Source: Timema cristinae (taxonomy: Eukaryota > Arthropoda > Insecta > Phasmatodea > Timematidae). From it: a stretch of 64,000 nt of DNA. Location: contig JBCFYV010000001.1 of NCBI GenBank assembly GCA_039000515.1, positions 9,408,928 to 9,472,927 on the forward strand. Direction: 5' to 3'. The position numbers and the translations under genes were made by a program. The notes under the pieces are model-generated. The model worked only from the letters and a program-made list of their open reading frames with translations, was not told the DNA's origin and made no database searches. Below, piece by piece: positions 22,346-33,469 of this stretch (positions within the stretch are counted from its first letter, which is position 1; each line of letters opens with the position of its first letter).

Positions 22346-22414
22346 TACCGTATATTTTTTCTGGAAAATATTGTTTGTATAAAATAATTTCAACTAATTA
22401 AATGGATGATTATG

Positions 22415-22442
22415 ATAATAATAATAATAATAATAATAAATA
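22415..22442. repeat. (ATA)n microsatellite
   Basis: About nine ATA triplets between two SINE-2 copies. It may be a leftover SINE tail. Confidence 0.9.
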
Positions 22443-22454
22443 TTAGTAGTATTA

Positions 22455-22712
22455 GTAAAGAAACACTTGTTTCGGTGGTCACATGGTCCAACTCGATACT
22501 CTCGCAATAAACTAACTGCAGATGACCGGGAGATTGAAGTTCGAAGCCAGTCTGGTGTTCTGAGGACGATTTTCCTGAACGGTTTTCCACGCTAACTCTA
22601 CACAAATGCGGGTGTAATTCCTCTAAGTTAAACCTTCCTCATCCCTAACACAATTAGTGTGATTAGTACATAAGAGTATAAGCCGGACGGGTAGTAAACC
22701 GAAATGCTACAA
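22455..22712 (+). mobile_element. SINE-2, nearly full length
   Basis: The head holds GGTGGTCACATGGTCCAACT (box A region) and GATTGAAGTTCGAAGCC (box B region). The central domain is GGTTTTCCACGCTAACTC, then ACAAATGCGGGTGTAATTCC, and the tail is GCCGGACGGGTAGTAA. The tail lacks the usual TAA triplets. Together with 22085-22345 it forms an inverted SINE pair. Confidence 0.85.
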
Positions 22713-22906
22713 AACTGTACTCAAGAAACAAATTAATGTGGGCCTTTGTAGACCCGTCATGTTCATAAATCATACTTCAAATTTTTTTTTTTCATTTAAT
22801 TAAAATAATGTTAAGTTTGGCCCCACATTTGTCTCCCCCCTAACCAGAATTTACCCCTCCCCACTCCCATTTCTCCTCCCCCCTTCTTATAACCCACTCG
22901 TCTATA
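22713..22906. other. No recognisable feature
   Basis: C-rich and A/T-homopolymer spacer. The (TTA)n at 22913-22936 belongs to the next SINE. Confidence 0.4.
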
Positions 22907-23205
22907 TTATATTATTATTATTATTATTATTATTATAAGCCCCGCGTCTTACTACCCGTTCGGGTTATATGCACTTACGCTAATGTGTGAATGGTAGAGT
23001 GATTGTGAGATGAAATGGAGGACCTACAGTTTAACGGTGGAATCCGAACCACGGCGGAGACCTGGCATTCCCCACATTCACAAGTTGTGATTAATACACG
23101 TCTTGTCAGAGGTGAAGGAAGGGTTTGGCAATCAGATAAATCTGTGCGGGACCGAGGATTGAACGCCAGACCCCAGCATCAGAAGTCTACACTCGTCTCT
23201 TAACA
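22907..23205 (-). mobile_element. SINE-1, head degraded
   Basis: (TTA)n, then GCGTCTTACTACCCGTTCGG, then the body with CCGAACCACGG and AGAGGTGAAGGAAGGGTTTG. The box B complement is GAGGATTGAACGCC (mutated). The box A side after 23195 is no longer recognisable. Confidence 0.85.
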
Positions 23206-23710
23206 AACTATATTTTGAAGTACAATAGGCTCAAAGTGTCCCCTCTACCATTTAACCCCTCCACCACAAGCCACCACAACAGAATTTTTTCCTATTAAAA
23301 ATTTCCTGCAAGATTTTCATCTCCAGCTAGACCACGCGGCCACCAAAGAGGGTAACTGTTAAGTTGGCGGTCCTGTTATGAGTCAAAGGTTGGCGGGACT
23401 GTCGATCAGTCAAGCTACTTCCCTCACCCCACAGGTTTATCTGCCAGGGAGTAGAGAGTGCCAACTAAGAGATAAGCTGGGAGTTCGAGACCCCATTAGC
23501 TCTTATCGCAGAGTTGACGTGATTACACAGCTCTTGAATGCTTTGGTGACAGCCCGGGGGAGAGTAGTGGGGAGGGGGGGCTGACTTCTGACAGGGGCTC
23601 TATACATAAGCAGGGCCGCAATAAACCCAACCGTAAGCTGTTCTGACATGGCTTACAGGCGTCCATTGTGCTCTTCGTTAAGACTGCAATGTAGCGAGAT
23701 TACCTCACAT
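23206..23710. other. No clear feature
   Basis: GC-richer than average around 23340-23590. A lone GGGAGTTCGAGACCCC at about 23479 resembles a box B, but I found no box A. The 68-codon frame here has no known domain. Confidence 0.3.
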
Positions 23711-23925
23711 GGTTCCACTATGTGTAACTTATAAGATAGGGCCATAGTGTAATCAGTCAAGGTAAGACTGCTATCTTGCTTGGGTCCATTATGGTGTAGC
23801 TATAAGATAGGGTCATAGTGTAGTTAGTCAAGGTAAGACTGCTACCTTGCTTTTTTCCACTATGGTATAGCTTATAAGATAGGGTCATAGTGTAATCAGT
23901 CAAGGTAAGACAGCCTACCTTTCAG
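23711..23925 (-). repeat. 71-bp minisatellite, three units (reverse of the 46848 array)
   Basis: ATAAGATAGG occurs at 23731, 23802 and 23873, a 71-bp period. The reverse complement of a unit gives CAGTCTTACCTTGACTGATT, then ACACTATGACCCTATCTTAT, then AAGCTATACCATAGTGG, the same repeat as 46848-47066 and the parent of the 35-bp unit at 18258. Confidence 0.92.
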
Positions 23926-23984
23926 GGTAAACGAGGCGTACTTATGAGAAAGTTTAACAGGTACAAGGCCCTTCTGATCAGTAC

Positions 23985-24060
23985 CCTGTCTCAATTGGTA
24001 CCACGTCTATCTGCTGAATTTAAAGGTCCTCAGTTTGATTTCTGACGTGACTGAAAAAAC
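23985..24060 (+). mobile_element. Possible tRNA-type SINE head
   Basis: GTCTCAATTGGTACCACGTC resembles a box A (mutated), and CTCAGTTTGATTTCTGACG resembles a decayed box B about 35 bp downstream. No body or tail can be assigned, so this is tentative. Confidence 0.35.
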
Positions 24061-24599
24061 AAACCAGTGGGGTTAAATTGAAGTCCTACCCTTTCCCAGT
24101 GATAAAATGACAGCCGGGAGACATGGTGTTGTGTTTGTCCTATATTTAAGTTGGTTTGATAGTCGTGTGCTTATAAATAATGTTTGCTCACATGGTGAGT
24201 GTTTTAAATATCGCAAACTAAAAAGTTACTTTTACATACCGGTATGTATTTTTAAATATTGACGAACTAAATGTAGGGCATAAAAAAGAAACGTCAAAGT
24301 AGGTGTATAAAACCGTTGGGCGTATGGCTACATTAAAAATAGGTCTAGTGCTGTCAAGAGTGTGGATGCCCCAAGGGAAGTCGGTCATCCGTCTTCTCTC
24401 AAGAAGGAGAATAATTGTGTATTTTCTTCATAGTCTCTTTCCTAATCCTGTCTGTGGTGTGTGAATGTACATATATATAGAATCTATGCAATGTCTGTCC
24501 GTCTTCCCAGGGATATTTCTAACAATTCCCGATTAACTGAAGCGATACAATTTAGTATGGACGCTATAGAGCATCCCATTTCTATGAGAAAAATTCCTA
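24061..24599. other. No recognisable feature
   Basis: Mixed AT-rich sequence. Nothing is supported. Confidence 0.4.
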
Positions 24600-24880
24600 A
24601 AATTTAAAAATCCAATATAGTGGACGTAAAAATCCAATATGGCGGACGTAAAAATTCAACATGGCTGACGTAAAAATTCAACATGGCTGACGTAAAATTT
24701 AATATAGCTATTAGATGACGTAAAAATTCAATATGGTGGATGTAAACATTCAACATGGCTGACGTAAAATTCAATATAGCTGATGTAAATATTCAACATG
24801 ACGGACGTAAACATTCAACATGGCTGACGTAAAATTCAATATAGCTCACGTAAAAATTCAATATGGTGGACGTAATGTAT
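24600..24880. repeat. Degenerate minisatellite, unit about 22-23 bp
   Basis: About 12 units of the form AAAAATTCAACATGGCTGAC followed by GT, with variants ATATGGTGGACGT and ATATAGCTGACGT. Confidence 0.9.
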
Positions 24881-25162
24881 TTCGATAATCTGTTAGAACC
24901 CTGGACACAAATGGCACAACCTCCTGTTACGAAAAAACTCTAAAAATAGATAAAGTCAACGGAGAAGAGACTTTGTGTGAAATCCGAAATTGCATCTTTT
25001 GGAAATGGGTCTAGCCCCGCAAGCACTGATATGAAATATAATGAAATAACAACAATCTAAGGGCACAATTCTTCACATATTTAAAACGTGAAACGATTTA
25101 AATTCAAAACGGTTCCCGGTGTTTTATCCAATTGATTTTTAATATATGTTGCTTTTTATTGA

Positions 25163-25545
25163 AATTAAAGAAACACACAAAGAGAAAAAAAATCAAATTC
25201 AAAAAATAAACAAAGGGTAATCTTCATCATATATGGAAGAAGGTAGTGTAAAGGTGGATATAAATATACACAGCAAACGAACACAATATGACTTTTACAG
25301 TCAAAAGAAGAACACAGGTCACACTTTACTTTGCTGCCACTAGACAAAGAGGTAATGGCTACCTGGACAAAGAGATAATGGTAACGATCGATTTTCTTCA
25401 ACAGGCGCCATTACCTCTTTGTCTAGTGGCAGCAAAGTAAAGTGTGAACTGTGTTGTTCTTCTTTTGAAACTAAGAGCCATATTGTGTTGGTTTCTGTGT
25501 ATGTTTCTACTCATCTTTCCTTTACCCTCTTACAAATATGATGCG
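25163..25545. mobile_element. Foldback (long inverted repeat) element
   Basis: The left arm (about 25240-25348) includes TTTACTTTGCTGCCACTAGA and CAAAGAGGTAATGGC. The right arm (about 25407-25525) includes GCCATTACCTCTTTGTCTAG and TGGCAGCAAAGTAAAGTGTG, its near-perfect reverse complement. Pairing continues outward less well (ACACAATATGACTTTT against GAGCCATATTGTGTTGG). The spacer of about 60 bp has part of an extra GACAAAGAG copy. It has no coding capacity and is probably a non-autonomous foldback transposon. Target-site duplication was not resolved. Confidence 0.75.
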
Positions 25546-26209
25546 AAGGGGAATCAGCAATTTTATAAAACTATTATTTCTTTCAGCAGGAATTTCTTTC
25601 GTTCTAATTAAACTGTTCATTTTTATACATGCAAGCGTTTGCTTCAAGGATTACCTTACCAAAGATACCAAGTTTTCAATAGCGAAGGCACAATCTATTT
25701 AATTATAACTTACGTTAGTCTGTGAATGTATGGACGATACAAAGATAGGGTTACCGATGTCGTATATGAGTGGTTGAGGTATATAAATAAAAGGTCCTGA
25801 GCTGTAGATCTCTACAAAACCTCCAAAAAACTGTTGTTGGGTTTTATCACAAACACTGTGACTTTGACAAGCAACAAAGTCGAATAGTGCAGTTTTAACA
25901 CCTGGTATTTTTACGACTCATTCATTAATATTCATTGAACATTGAGATAATTCATTTGATGACGTGAAATAGTGAGGGGACTGTTTCAAAGTTCACATTT
26001 TAAATACTAAACAAAGTGGAAATGTAGCTTAAATATGTGAAGTCAGGTTGAAACTGAAGTAAAAGAGAAGTTTTCTATTTTGGTCACATCACACTACTTT
26101 AATTTTAGAAATATTCTTAAATTATTACGTCTAAGGTAAGATAAAGATTTAGAAGGGGGACAAAAATCACACTGTTATTTTATGCTGACTGTCGTAACTG
26201 ACTTGTTTT
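25546..26209. other. No recognisable feature
   Basis: Plain AT-rich DNA. Confidence 0.4.
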
Positions 26210-26458
26210 AGTACCGCGTCTTAATACCCGCTCAGGTTACACACTTATGCACTAGTTACGCTAATGAGTTAGGGATGAGCAAGGTTGAATTTAAAATAAA
26301 GTGTATCAGCATTTGCGTGGAAGGGGAATGTAAGAGCATTTAGGGGAATTCACCCTCAGTACACCCGACCGGGCTTTGAGCCCAGGTCTCTCTGTCATCG
26401 GCAGTCTATTATATTGCAAGTGTTACTCCTTAGACAATGCAGCCACTGTAGTGGGTCA
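26210..26458 (-). mobile_element. SINE-2, full length but diverged
   Basis: Plus-strand order: TAGTACCGCGTCTTAATACC (reversed tail), CATTTGCGTGGAAGGGGAAT (body), then GACCGGGCTTTGAGCCCAGG (box B region) and a box A side ending GCAGCCACTGTAGTGGG. TAA triplets are absent. Confidence 0.8.
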
Positions 26459-27051
26459 TATCTGAATTTATCTCTGGTTACATTATAGATATCATTTAAT
26501 CCGCAGTCGATGTTAAAATACTGTTTAGTGTCTGTTATGAAAATGATTATATTCCGGAATATCTAATATTTAGTGAGATTTTTCTAATATGTTCATAAAT
26601 CATAGTATAACAAAGTTGTCCTCCTTAGAAATGTTTCCAAGATGCTAGGCCATTGCGGATGTCGAAGTTAAAACGAAACAAATCCAACCGAACCCAACAT
26701 TTTGAAGCTTTGTACGCTCTTAATGAGTTACAAACGTTTGTTTCTACATAATTAATTTGCTCTTACAGTTGACGAGTTATGTCCAACCCTTCAAACTACC
26801 TGCATGCTATCAGTTGAGGGCCCTCGACATGTCACACCTTTTATCAAGGACACTCATTAACTAGGGATGAGACTTAAGCTACTGCTTATCTTTACACTTT
26901 GTAAACAGAACCATACTCAACGTTCTACATGGTTATAATTAACTACTGCTCATGAGTGAAATTAAATTAAAATCAAGGCTATCGGTTCATTCCTGGTAAC
27001 TCTGCAACCCTTTTAATAAATAACAGTAGTCATTTTTTTTATGTGAGAATT
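26459..27051. other. No recognisable feature
   Basis: AT-rich DNA, no repeats or coding signal. Confidence 0.4.
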
Positions 27052-27061
27052 TATAAGAAAC

Positions 27062-27357
27062 CGGTGACCTGGTGGTCTAGGGGTAAGGTGTCGGACTTCT
27101 ATGCTGGGGTCCGGGGTTCAATCCTTGTTACTGGCACTGATTTATCTGATTACCAAACCCTTCCTTCACCTCTGTCAATACTTGTATTAATCACAACTTG
27201 TGAATGTGGGGAATGCCAGGCCTCCACCGTGGTTCGGATCCCACGTTAAACTGTAGGTCCTCCATTTCATCTCACAATCACCCTACCATTACACATTAGC
27301 GTAAGTGCGTATAACAAGAACGGGTAGTAAGACTCGGTGATAATAATAAATAAATAA
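27062..27357 (+). mobile_element. SINE-1, full length with perfect 10-bp target-site duplication
   Basis: This has head, body and tail intact: CTGGTGGTCTAGGGGTAAGG (box A), CCGGGGTTCAATCC (box B), CCAAACCCTTCCTTCACCTC, CCACCGTGGTTCGGATCCC, then GAACGGGTAGTAAGAC and TAA triplets. TATAAGAAAC flanks it at 27052-27061 and 27358-27367. It also keeps the ATTAATCACAACTTGTG segment that is deleted in the copies at 6888 and 48386. Confidence 0.95.
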
Positions 27358-27461
27358 TATAAGAAACTCTAACAGAGGTTTAGAGATAGTGGACCTTTTT
27401 TAAATTTATTTGAGTGCATTTTATGAACTGACATATCAGCACATGTCTTATAAACTGACTT

Positions 27462-27612
27462 AGATCTAGAACAGACACAACAGCCAGCACCCCGGACGTT
27501 AATTTATCATTGTGAAAGTGTGAAACTCACTTTACCATTGATAGATTTGGGAGTCGATCCCGGAACCATTTTCTCAGTATACAGACACGCTACCAACTGA
27601 GCTAAGGTGTCG
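27462..27612 (-). mobile_element. SINE-4 (tRNA-derived)
   Basis: The minus strand reads CCTTAGCTCAGTTGGTAGCG (canonical box A), then GGTTCCGGGATCGACTCCC (box B), then a body ending near TTAACGTCCGGGGTGCTGG and TGTGTCTGTTCTAGATC. The same order of words occurs at 60640-60800, which shows a dispersed family distinct from SINE-1 to SINE-3. Confidence 0.75.
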
Positions 27613-27823
27613 GACTCAATATTTTACCAATAAATGTGTTAATATTTCATTGGGGCATCTCCAGTGAATACACAGGTCCAACTCTTGTTCCTGGTCACGC
27701 GTACTAAGGTGCTCAAGTGAGGGAAAGCCTCTCTATTTCTCTTTATCTCTGTCTCCATGTCTTTCTCTTTTCTTTATGAAGTTTACTATGTGTTTGACTC
27801 TCCATCTCTATATTTCTGTATCA

Positions 27824-28193
27824 GTGAGGCAGAAGGGAGCGCAAGTTTTTTTTTACAGTTTTTATATAATTGCAATTTTTTGGCCAAATTATATAAAATA
27901 TTTCTCCAGTAGCAAAATAGAGTTTAGTTTTCTGCTCATGCTAATATCAACAGGTTTTGAATATCTGTCAAGGGTTTCCTGAAAATTTGGTCAAAACTTC
28001 TTAAATAAAGAGAAAATATTTTGACAAAATTCCAGGACACCCTTGACAGATATTCAAGATCGGTTGATACTAGAATATGCAGAAAACTTAGCTCTACGTT
28101 GCTACTGGAGAAATATTTGATTTATTTTGGCCAGAAAAATTTAATGTTATAAAAACTGTAAAATTACTCGCGCTCCCTTCTGCCGCACCTTAA
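27824..28193. mobile_element. TTAA-MITE foldback, copy 1
   Basis: Two arms of about 170 bp are inverted: GGCAGAAGGGAGCGCAAG on the left matches CGCGCTCCCTTCTGCCGCAC on the right. Inside, CTCCAGTAGCAAAATAGAG pairs with CTACGTTGCTACTGGAG, and ATATCTGTCAAGGGTTTCC with CACCCTTGACAGATATTC. The right end is followed by TTAA, while the left end has lost its first bases. A TTAA target is typical of piggyBac-type transposons, so a non-autonomous relative is the likely origin. The 68-codon frame at 27776 is only this element read through. Confidence 0.8.
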
Positions 28194-28984
28194 ATCTCTG
28201 CATCCTTTTCTTGGTCTCCCTTTCTTTCCCTTTTTCTATGTCTGGTTCCCTCTACCTTACTCTCTTTCTTCAGATCTTTATCGCTCTTCTCCTGCCCACT
28301 CGTGTCCCCTTTCCCGTCATTCTAATTCTCTCGTCTCTCTCTACAGTATAATTATAAGTTAAGTTAGTCAGTGAATGTATGGACGATATTAAGAAAAGGC
28401 TCATTGACAAAAGGTTGAGGGCTCTATAAAAATAGATCTGTGGATGTATACAAAGCTCACAAAACATCTGAACTGTCACTACGAGAAACCCAGTGGCTTG
28501 GACAAAACAGGAAAGTTAAGTTGTCCAATTTCTCCCCCTGGGCACGGCAGATAACTGTGTCAAGTCAAAATCTGGGTGCAGTATCTATTAGTATTAGATT
28601 AGTTTGTAATTCGTGTTCTGTGATAATCGGTCGGTTCGGAAAAAAAAATACAATTTGGAAAAAAAAAGTGTTGGCAACTGAGAGAATTTTTTGTTCTTAT
28701 TTGAATCTGAGTGTGGGAGGTGATTTGGTCACTGTTAGGGCTGAACCGGGTGATGAACGAGGTCTCTCTAGTGATGAGAGCCTGCTGAGGAAGAAATAAT
28801 AAAAGTGCCGCTATGTCTCTAATCGGGGGGGGGGGGGGGGGGATGAACCTAGGAAGGATATTTCATGTGCTCACAACAAACATGTCCATCAAGCTACGCC
28901 ACAGGACGTGCCGTAAGAGAAACAGTGGGGAGTCTTGAGACGTTGAGAGAATACAAGAACACGGTCTGTGGATGTAGAGCAACT
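28194..28984. other. No gene supported; G18 run at 28825-28842
   Basis: Pyrimidine-rich DNA (28194-28345) is followed by mixed sequence. A 119-codon frame at 28440-28799 has no recognisable domain or motif, and I do not call it a gene. Confidence 0.4.
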
Positions 28985-29740
28985 AACTCTATGTGAGGTA
29001 TGTAAAGCAGAGCTTGTTTAACTGTACCTGTGAATTGTTCTCATCACTCAGTAGAACACTCATTGGTCAGGTATCAACGAACAAACATTCCCATGTGAGG
29101 TATGTAGAGCAGAGCTTGTTTAAACTGTACCTGTGAATTGTTCTCAACACTCAGTAGAACACTCATGGGTCAGGTATCAACGAACAAACATTCCCATGTG
29201 AGGTATGTAGAGCAGAGCTTGTTTAAACTGTACCTGTGAATTGTTCTCATCACTCAGTAGAACACTCATTGGTCAGGTATCAACGAACATACATTCCCAT
29301 GTGAGGTATACAGAACAGAGCTTGTTTAACTGTACTGTGAATTGTTCTCATCACTCAGTAGAACACTCATTGGTCAGATATTAACGAACATACATTCTCA
29401 AGTGAAGTATGTAGAGCAGAGCTTGTTTAAACTGTATCTGTGAATTGTTCTCATCACTCAGCAGAACACTCATTGGTCAGGTACCAACGAACATACATTC
29501 CCATGGAGGTATGTAGAGCAGAGTTGTTTAAACTGTACCTGTGAATTGTTTCATCACTCAGTAGAACATCATTGGTCAGATATCAACGAACATACATTCC
29601 CATGTGAGGTATGTAGAGCATATAATGTGTATTATTGGTCAAATGGGGGTAGAACATGTTACATGTACCCTGTACAGGTTCAAACATCTCTGATTATCCT
29701 GGAAACATAGCATGACACTAAACACAATTTGACTTTACTT
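28985..29740 (+). mobile_element. 103-bp satellite element, copy B (about 6-7 units plus inverted cap)
   Basis: This has the same unit as copy A in the same direction, with some units carrying small deletions. It ends at about 29620 and is followed by the diverged inverted unit (TATTGGTCAAATGGGGGTAG, then GGTTCAAACATCTCTGATTA and TCCTGGAAACATAGCATGAC). The left end lacks the inverted start seen in copies A and C, so it is truncated or replaced there. Confidence 0.85.
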
Positions 29741-29864
29741 CCCTGCATTAGCAAACCATACCAGGTGAAGATGACACATTGTATTCCACGTCCACACCAG
29801 TGCAAGTTACCTCATTTAAATATGGTCTGCTTATGCAGAATAATATTAGACAGAAACTAAATAT

Positions 29865-30125
29865 TAAGTAAAACAAGCTGGAGAAGATAGTGAGGACAGA
29901 CTAGAGAGAAGATAATATAGTGAGGACAGACTAGAGGAAGACTAAAATATATGTGAGGACAGACTAGAGAGAAGATAGAAGATAATGAGGAAAGCATATA
30001 GAAGAGAAGTTAACGAGGACAAGATAGATAAGAGAAGATAGTGAAGTTATCATAGAGAAGAGAAGATAGTGAGGAGAGCATAGAGAAGAGAAGTGAAGAT
30101 AGAAGATAAAATATAGAATATAGAG
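29865..30125. repeat. Purine-rich degenerate tandem repeat, about 25 bp
   Basis: Imperfect units built on GAGAAGATAGTGAGGACAGA followed by CTAGA, drifting to ATAGAGAAGAGAAG-type units. The 93-codon minus frame is a product of this repeat. Confidence 0.8.
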
Positions 30126-31289
30126 GATCAATGAATACCTGCTAAAATCACCAACAATGCACCCGAAAGATATTAGAACCCTGACTTCCCTGACAAAAGA
30201 CGACCAAACGTCATGCAAGTCTACCGCCTTACACCCCTCATACACCGTTGCTTATTACGAGGAGAGCATTTTTTAATATCTGGCACGTCTATTCTACATG
30301 TGGACAAAATAATAACAGTAGACCCATCTGGGATTCGTACCTCCAACATCTTGGATCTGAGTCAAGTACTCAATCAAACGTAATCAAACTTTACTCTTCC
30401 TATCGGAGGGATTAAAGGTAACTTTACAGCCAACATAATATTATCATTCTTAACAACGACTGGTGGCCATTTAACCTTTGGTTTCACGCGTTTGTCCAAT
30501 AATTATATTTATTATATGGAGCGTATCAATTTACAGGGTCGCCCATGAATATAAACCAGTGTAGACTAGAACAATACTATTCATAAATCCCTATTACTGA
30601 ATATTTTAGTACCTTGGGTAGTAAGATAAAAGCATGGACGATCATTAAACAAGGTTATAGCCTGACTGGAATCGAACCTGGAGTCGACCACGCGCGAACA
30701 GGGTCTAAATTGGAACTAACAGAGTTTGTGACCTGCCTGCAACCGGGATCATGGTAGTATCAGTCTGCGCAAGGTTTTGATTAGTCGACCGACTGAGCAC
30801 ATCTCCAGTTTCCTCTGTCACCTTAACATACGGTCTTGTTTATAGCGTCGTAAACACCAATCAGACTCGTCAATTAACGAGGGGATATGACGTCTAATAC
30901 CGGCATAGCCGTAAGAAACATTATATCCAGGAGAGAGGATTCACCCGTGTTTGAATTGTGGGATGTCCCGCCATTAGAGGGGATGACTGTGACCAGGGAG
31001 GAGCTTGGGATCGCTGGCTCAATTGATAAGTGAACCTTAATTGCGGGAAAACAAATGTTACGGGTATAGTCCTAGTTTCACAGAAAGGGCCTTTTAGAAA
31101 ACACTACAGATTTTGTCAACATTAAAACTCTTCTTATAAAAAACTGGACTACTGGGGTAGTGGTGGGTAGGGTATTATTTAGAGGATATGTACCTAAATG
31201 TGAATTAATATAGGGTGGGAAACTAATATATATAACACCCTCAGTCTACCGGTTTGCGATTCAAAAATTAATTGTAGTTGAGGAAATTA
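30126..31289. other. No clear feature; decayed tRNA-like words at 30660-30830
   Basis: CTGGAATCGAACCTGGAGTC (30669) looks like a reversed box B, and GTCGACCGACTGAGCACA (30784) like a reversed box A. They are too far apart and too decayed to call one SINE. Otherwise nothing is seen. Confidence 0.35.
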
Positions 31290-31592
31290 ATATTTATCGG
31301 TGACCTGGTGTTCTAGGGGTAAGGTATCAGACTTCTGCGCTGGGGGTCCGGGAATTCAATCCTTGGTCCCGGCACAGATTTATCTGATTACCAAACCCTT
31401 CCTTCACCTCTGACAAGACTTGTATTAAACACAACTTGTGAATGTGTGGAATGCCAGGCCTCAACCGTGGTTCGGATCCCGCGTTAAACTTTAGCTCCTC
31501 CATTTCATCTCACAATCACGCTACCATTACACATTAGCGTAAGTGCGTATAGCCCGAACGGGTAGTAAGACGCGGTGCTAATAATAATAGTA
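31290..31592 (+). mobile_element. SINE-1, full length
   Basis: CCTGGTGTTCTAGGGGTAAGG (box A, one change from the usual CTGGTGGTC), GGAATTCAATCCTTGG (box B, mutated), full body and the tail CCCGAACGGGTAGTAAGACG, then GGTGCTAATAATAATAG. Its 3' end abuts the 3' end of the reverse SINE-2 at 31598. Confidence 0.92.
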
Positions 31593-31597
31593 ATTTT

Positions 31598-31850
31598 TTT
31601 ATCACCGTGTCTTACTATATGTTCAGGTTATACGTATTTGTAATAATTACGCTAGTGAATTAGGAATTGGGAAGGTTGAATTTAGAGGAAGTGAACCCGT
31701 ATTTGCGTGAAGGGAGAATAGAAACCCATTTAAAAAAACCACCCCCAGTTCACCTGATTTAAATTCGAACCTCGATCTCCTGGTCCTCGGCAGTCTAGCT
31801 CAACACGAAAACTAGCGCGTTAGCCAATCAAGCCACCGAGGTGAGTAATT
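31598..31850 (-). mobile_element. SINE-2, full length
   Basis: The reversed tail (ATCACCGTGTCTTACTATAT) is followed by the body (TATTTGCGTGAAGGGAGAAT, then ACCCCCAGTTCACC) and head (TTCGAACCTCGATCTCCTGG, then AGCGCGTTAGCCAATCAAGC). It forms a tail-to-tail pair with the SINE-1 before it. Confidence 0.9.
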
Positions 31851-32889
31851 TATTATTAATAGCTATATAATTTTGTATATTTTTGTTACTATAGTTTTAA
31901 TTAGTTTTATTGATAGTGAACGGGTAGCAAGACGCGGTAGTAAAAACTTGAGCCAGTCTACCTTTCAGGCGAAGGAAAGTCCAAAAGAAATATATAACCT
32001 GTGGTGATAACATCCCCGCTGTTTACTCAGTGGGGGAAGGGGGTGGGGGGGGGGGGAGAAACACCAGCAGGTGTCTTACTTTTTATGACAGCCATTATGT
32101 TGGCAATACTTGTCAATGGCACGACGTGGGTTCCATTCTGACAGTTCATTTTGAACCATTGACACGTTACCTTACATCGGCGAGATGTGATTTGAAGTGT
32201 GGTTGGTTGGTTGGTTGGTTTGGAGTATTGGATGAGGGTTCGGAGGGAGGGGGCGGAAATTCTGATATATGAAGAGTAGTTCTTTTAAGAAACATAAAGT
32301 AATCTTTCTTTCGTTATAACTTAGAGATAAGAGGATCTAGATTCTAGATTAAGAGAGGTTTTGGATATGTGTATATGCGCTAAGGAAATATTATATTCCT
32401 CGAGCTAAGATTGGATGTCAGTTAAGTCAGTTTGTAAGTCACACCCATCCAGAAATGTTATTTTCCATTATTTTAGGGTTTAACATGACCAAAATCATGA
32501 AATTGAAAATCCATTTTTTTGTAATTATCTTTCAAGTCGATATGATCAAGATACCCGTGGTATGAATAAAATATGTAAACATAGCCTTACTGTTTTACTT
32601 ATTTACCATATCTCCTTAAAATATACATGCACATCATTTTATATAAAAGACTCGATTTGGTATTTATTTTGATCATATTTTGTTTTCCCCAATAATTTTA
32701 AAGAATATTTTATTTCAAATGCCCGTGAATTTGTGCTCACCCACATGTAGATATATAATCGTATATATAACCATCTAGCCATAGATATAATTTATTTTCT
32801 ATCCATTCATCTACCTATCTATTTCTCTAACTATACTTCTGTCTATTTTACTTCTACCAATTTATTTTTCTATCTAACTTTTTAATATT
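31851..32889. other. No gene supported; isolated SINE tail at about 31918-31943
   Basis: GAACGGGTAGCAAGACGCGG at 31919 is an orphan SINE tail. A G-rich run lies at 32034-32059 and a (GGTT)n run at 32200-32221. The rest is AT-rich without recognised features. Confidence 0.4.
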
Positions 32890-33112
32890 CTTTTTCCCAC
32901 ACTGCATATTACTACTTATTCACGTTTTACGCTTATTTACTAATTACTTAAGTGGTTTTAAGGATTAGCAAGGTAATATTTAGATGAATTATACCTGCAT
33001 TTGCATGGAGGGAGAGAGGAAAATATTTTTTGGGAAAAAATACCAACAGCAGTCTAATCTTATTGCAAGAGTTGCGCGTTAGACCAAGGGGCCACCAAAG
33101 TGGGTTACCTTT
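32890..33112 (-). mobile_element. SINE-2, old diverged copy
   Basis: Order of words on the plus strand: CATATTACTACTTATTCACG (decayed tail), CATTTGCATGGAGGGAGAGA (body), then AGTTGCGCGTTAGACCAAGG and GGCCACCAAAGTGGG (box A side). Box B is lost. Confidence 0.7.
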
Positions 33113-33469
33113 TAGTATATTTATCTATCCATCCATTTCTCTAACCATCAACTTACTTATCTATCTATTCATCTCTATCATTCACTATTTTCATATAAAT
33201 TTTATATATATATACGATTGAATCTAGCTATCTGTCTGTTTGAGTAAAGAACAATGCTCCACACAAACCACACTACAGCGATATTTCATTATTTTACCAC
33301 CACCCCCTCCCTCACTCCAACCCTCCTAAGCGCCGAAACGAGCACCCTGATGCCGTGTAATCAAGTAACACGTCGTCTCTACACGCAAACAATGGACGTG
33401 TCCGCTTTATTCGACCAATCACGAGCCGAGAGACAAAACACACGCATAGGAAATAGCGTCGCTCTTGGA
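33113..33469. other. No recognisable feature
   Basis: Pyrimidine-rich degenerate CTAT-type sequence to about 33240, then unique-looking DNA. The 74-codon frame ending at 33478 runs into the next array. Confidence 0.4.

Noticed and set aside
23378..23584. 68-codon frame and lone box B word
   Set aside because: A single GTTCGAGAC match without box A, body, tail or a second copy is not enough for a SINE, and the frame has no domain.
28440..28799. 119-codon plus-strand frame
   Set aside because: No recognisable motif, and it contains A homopolymers coding for lysine runs. Not enough evidence for an exon.
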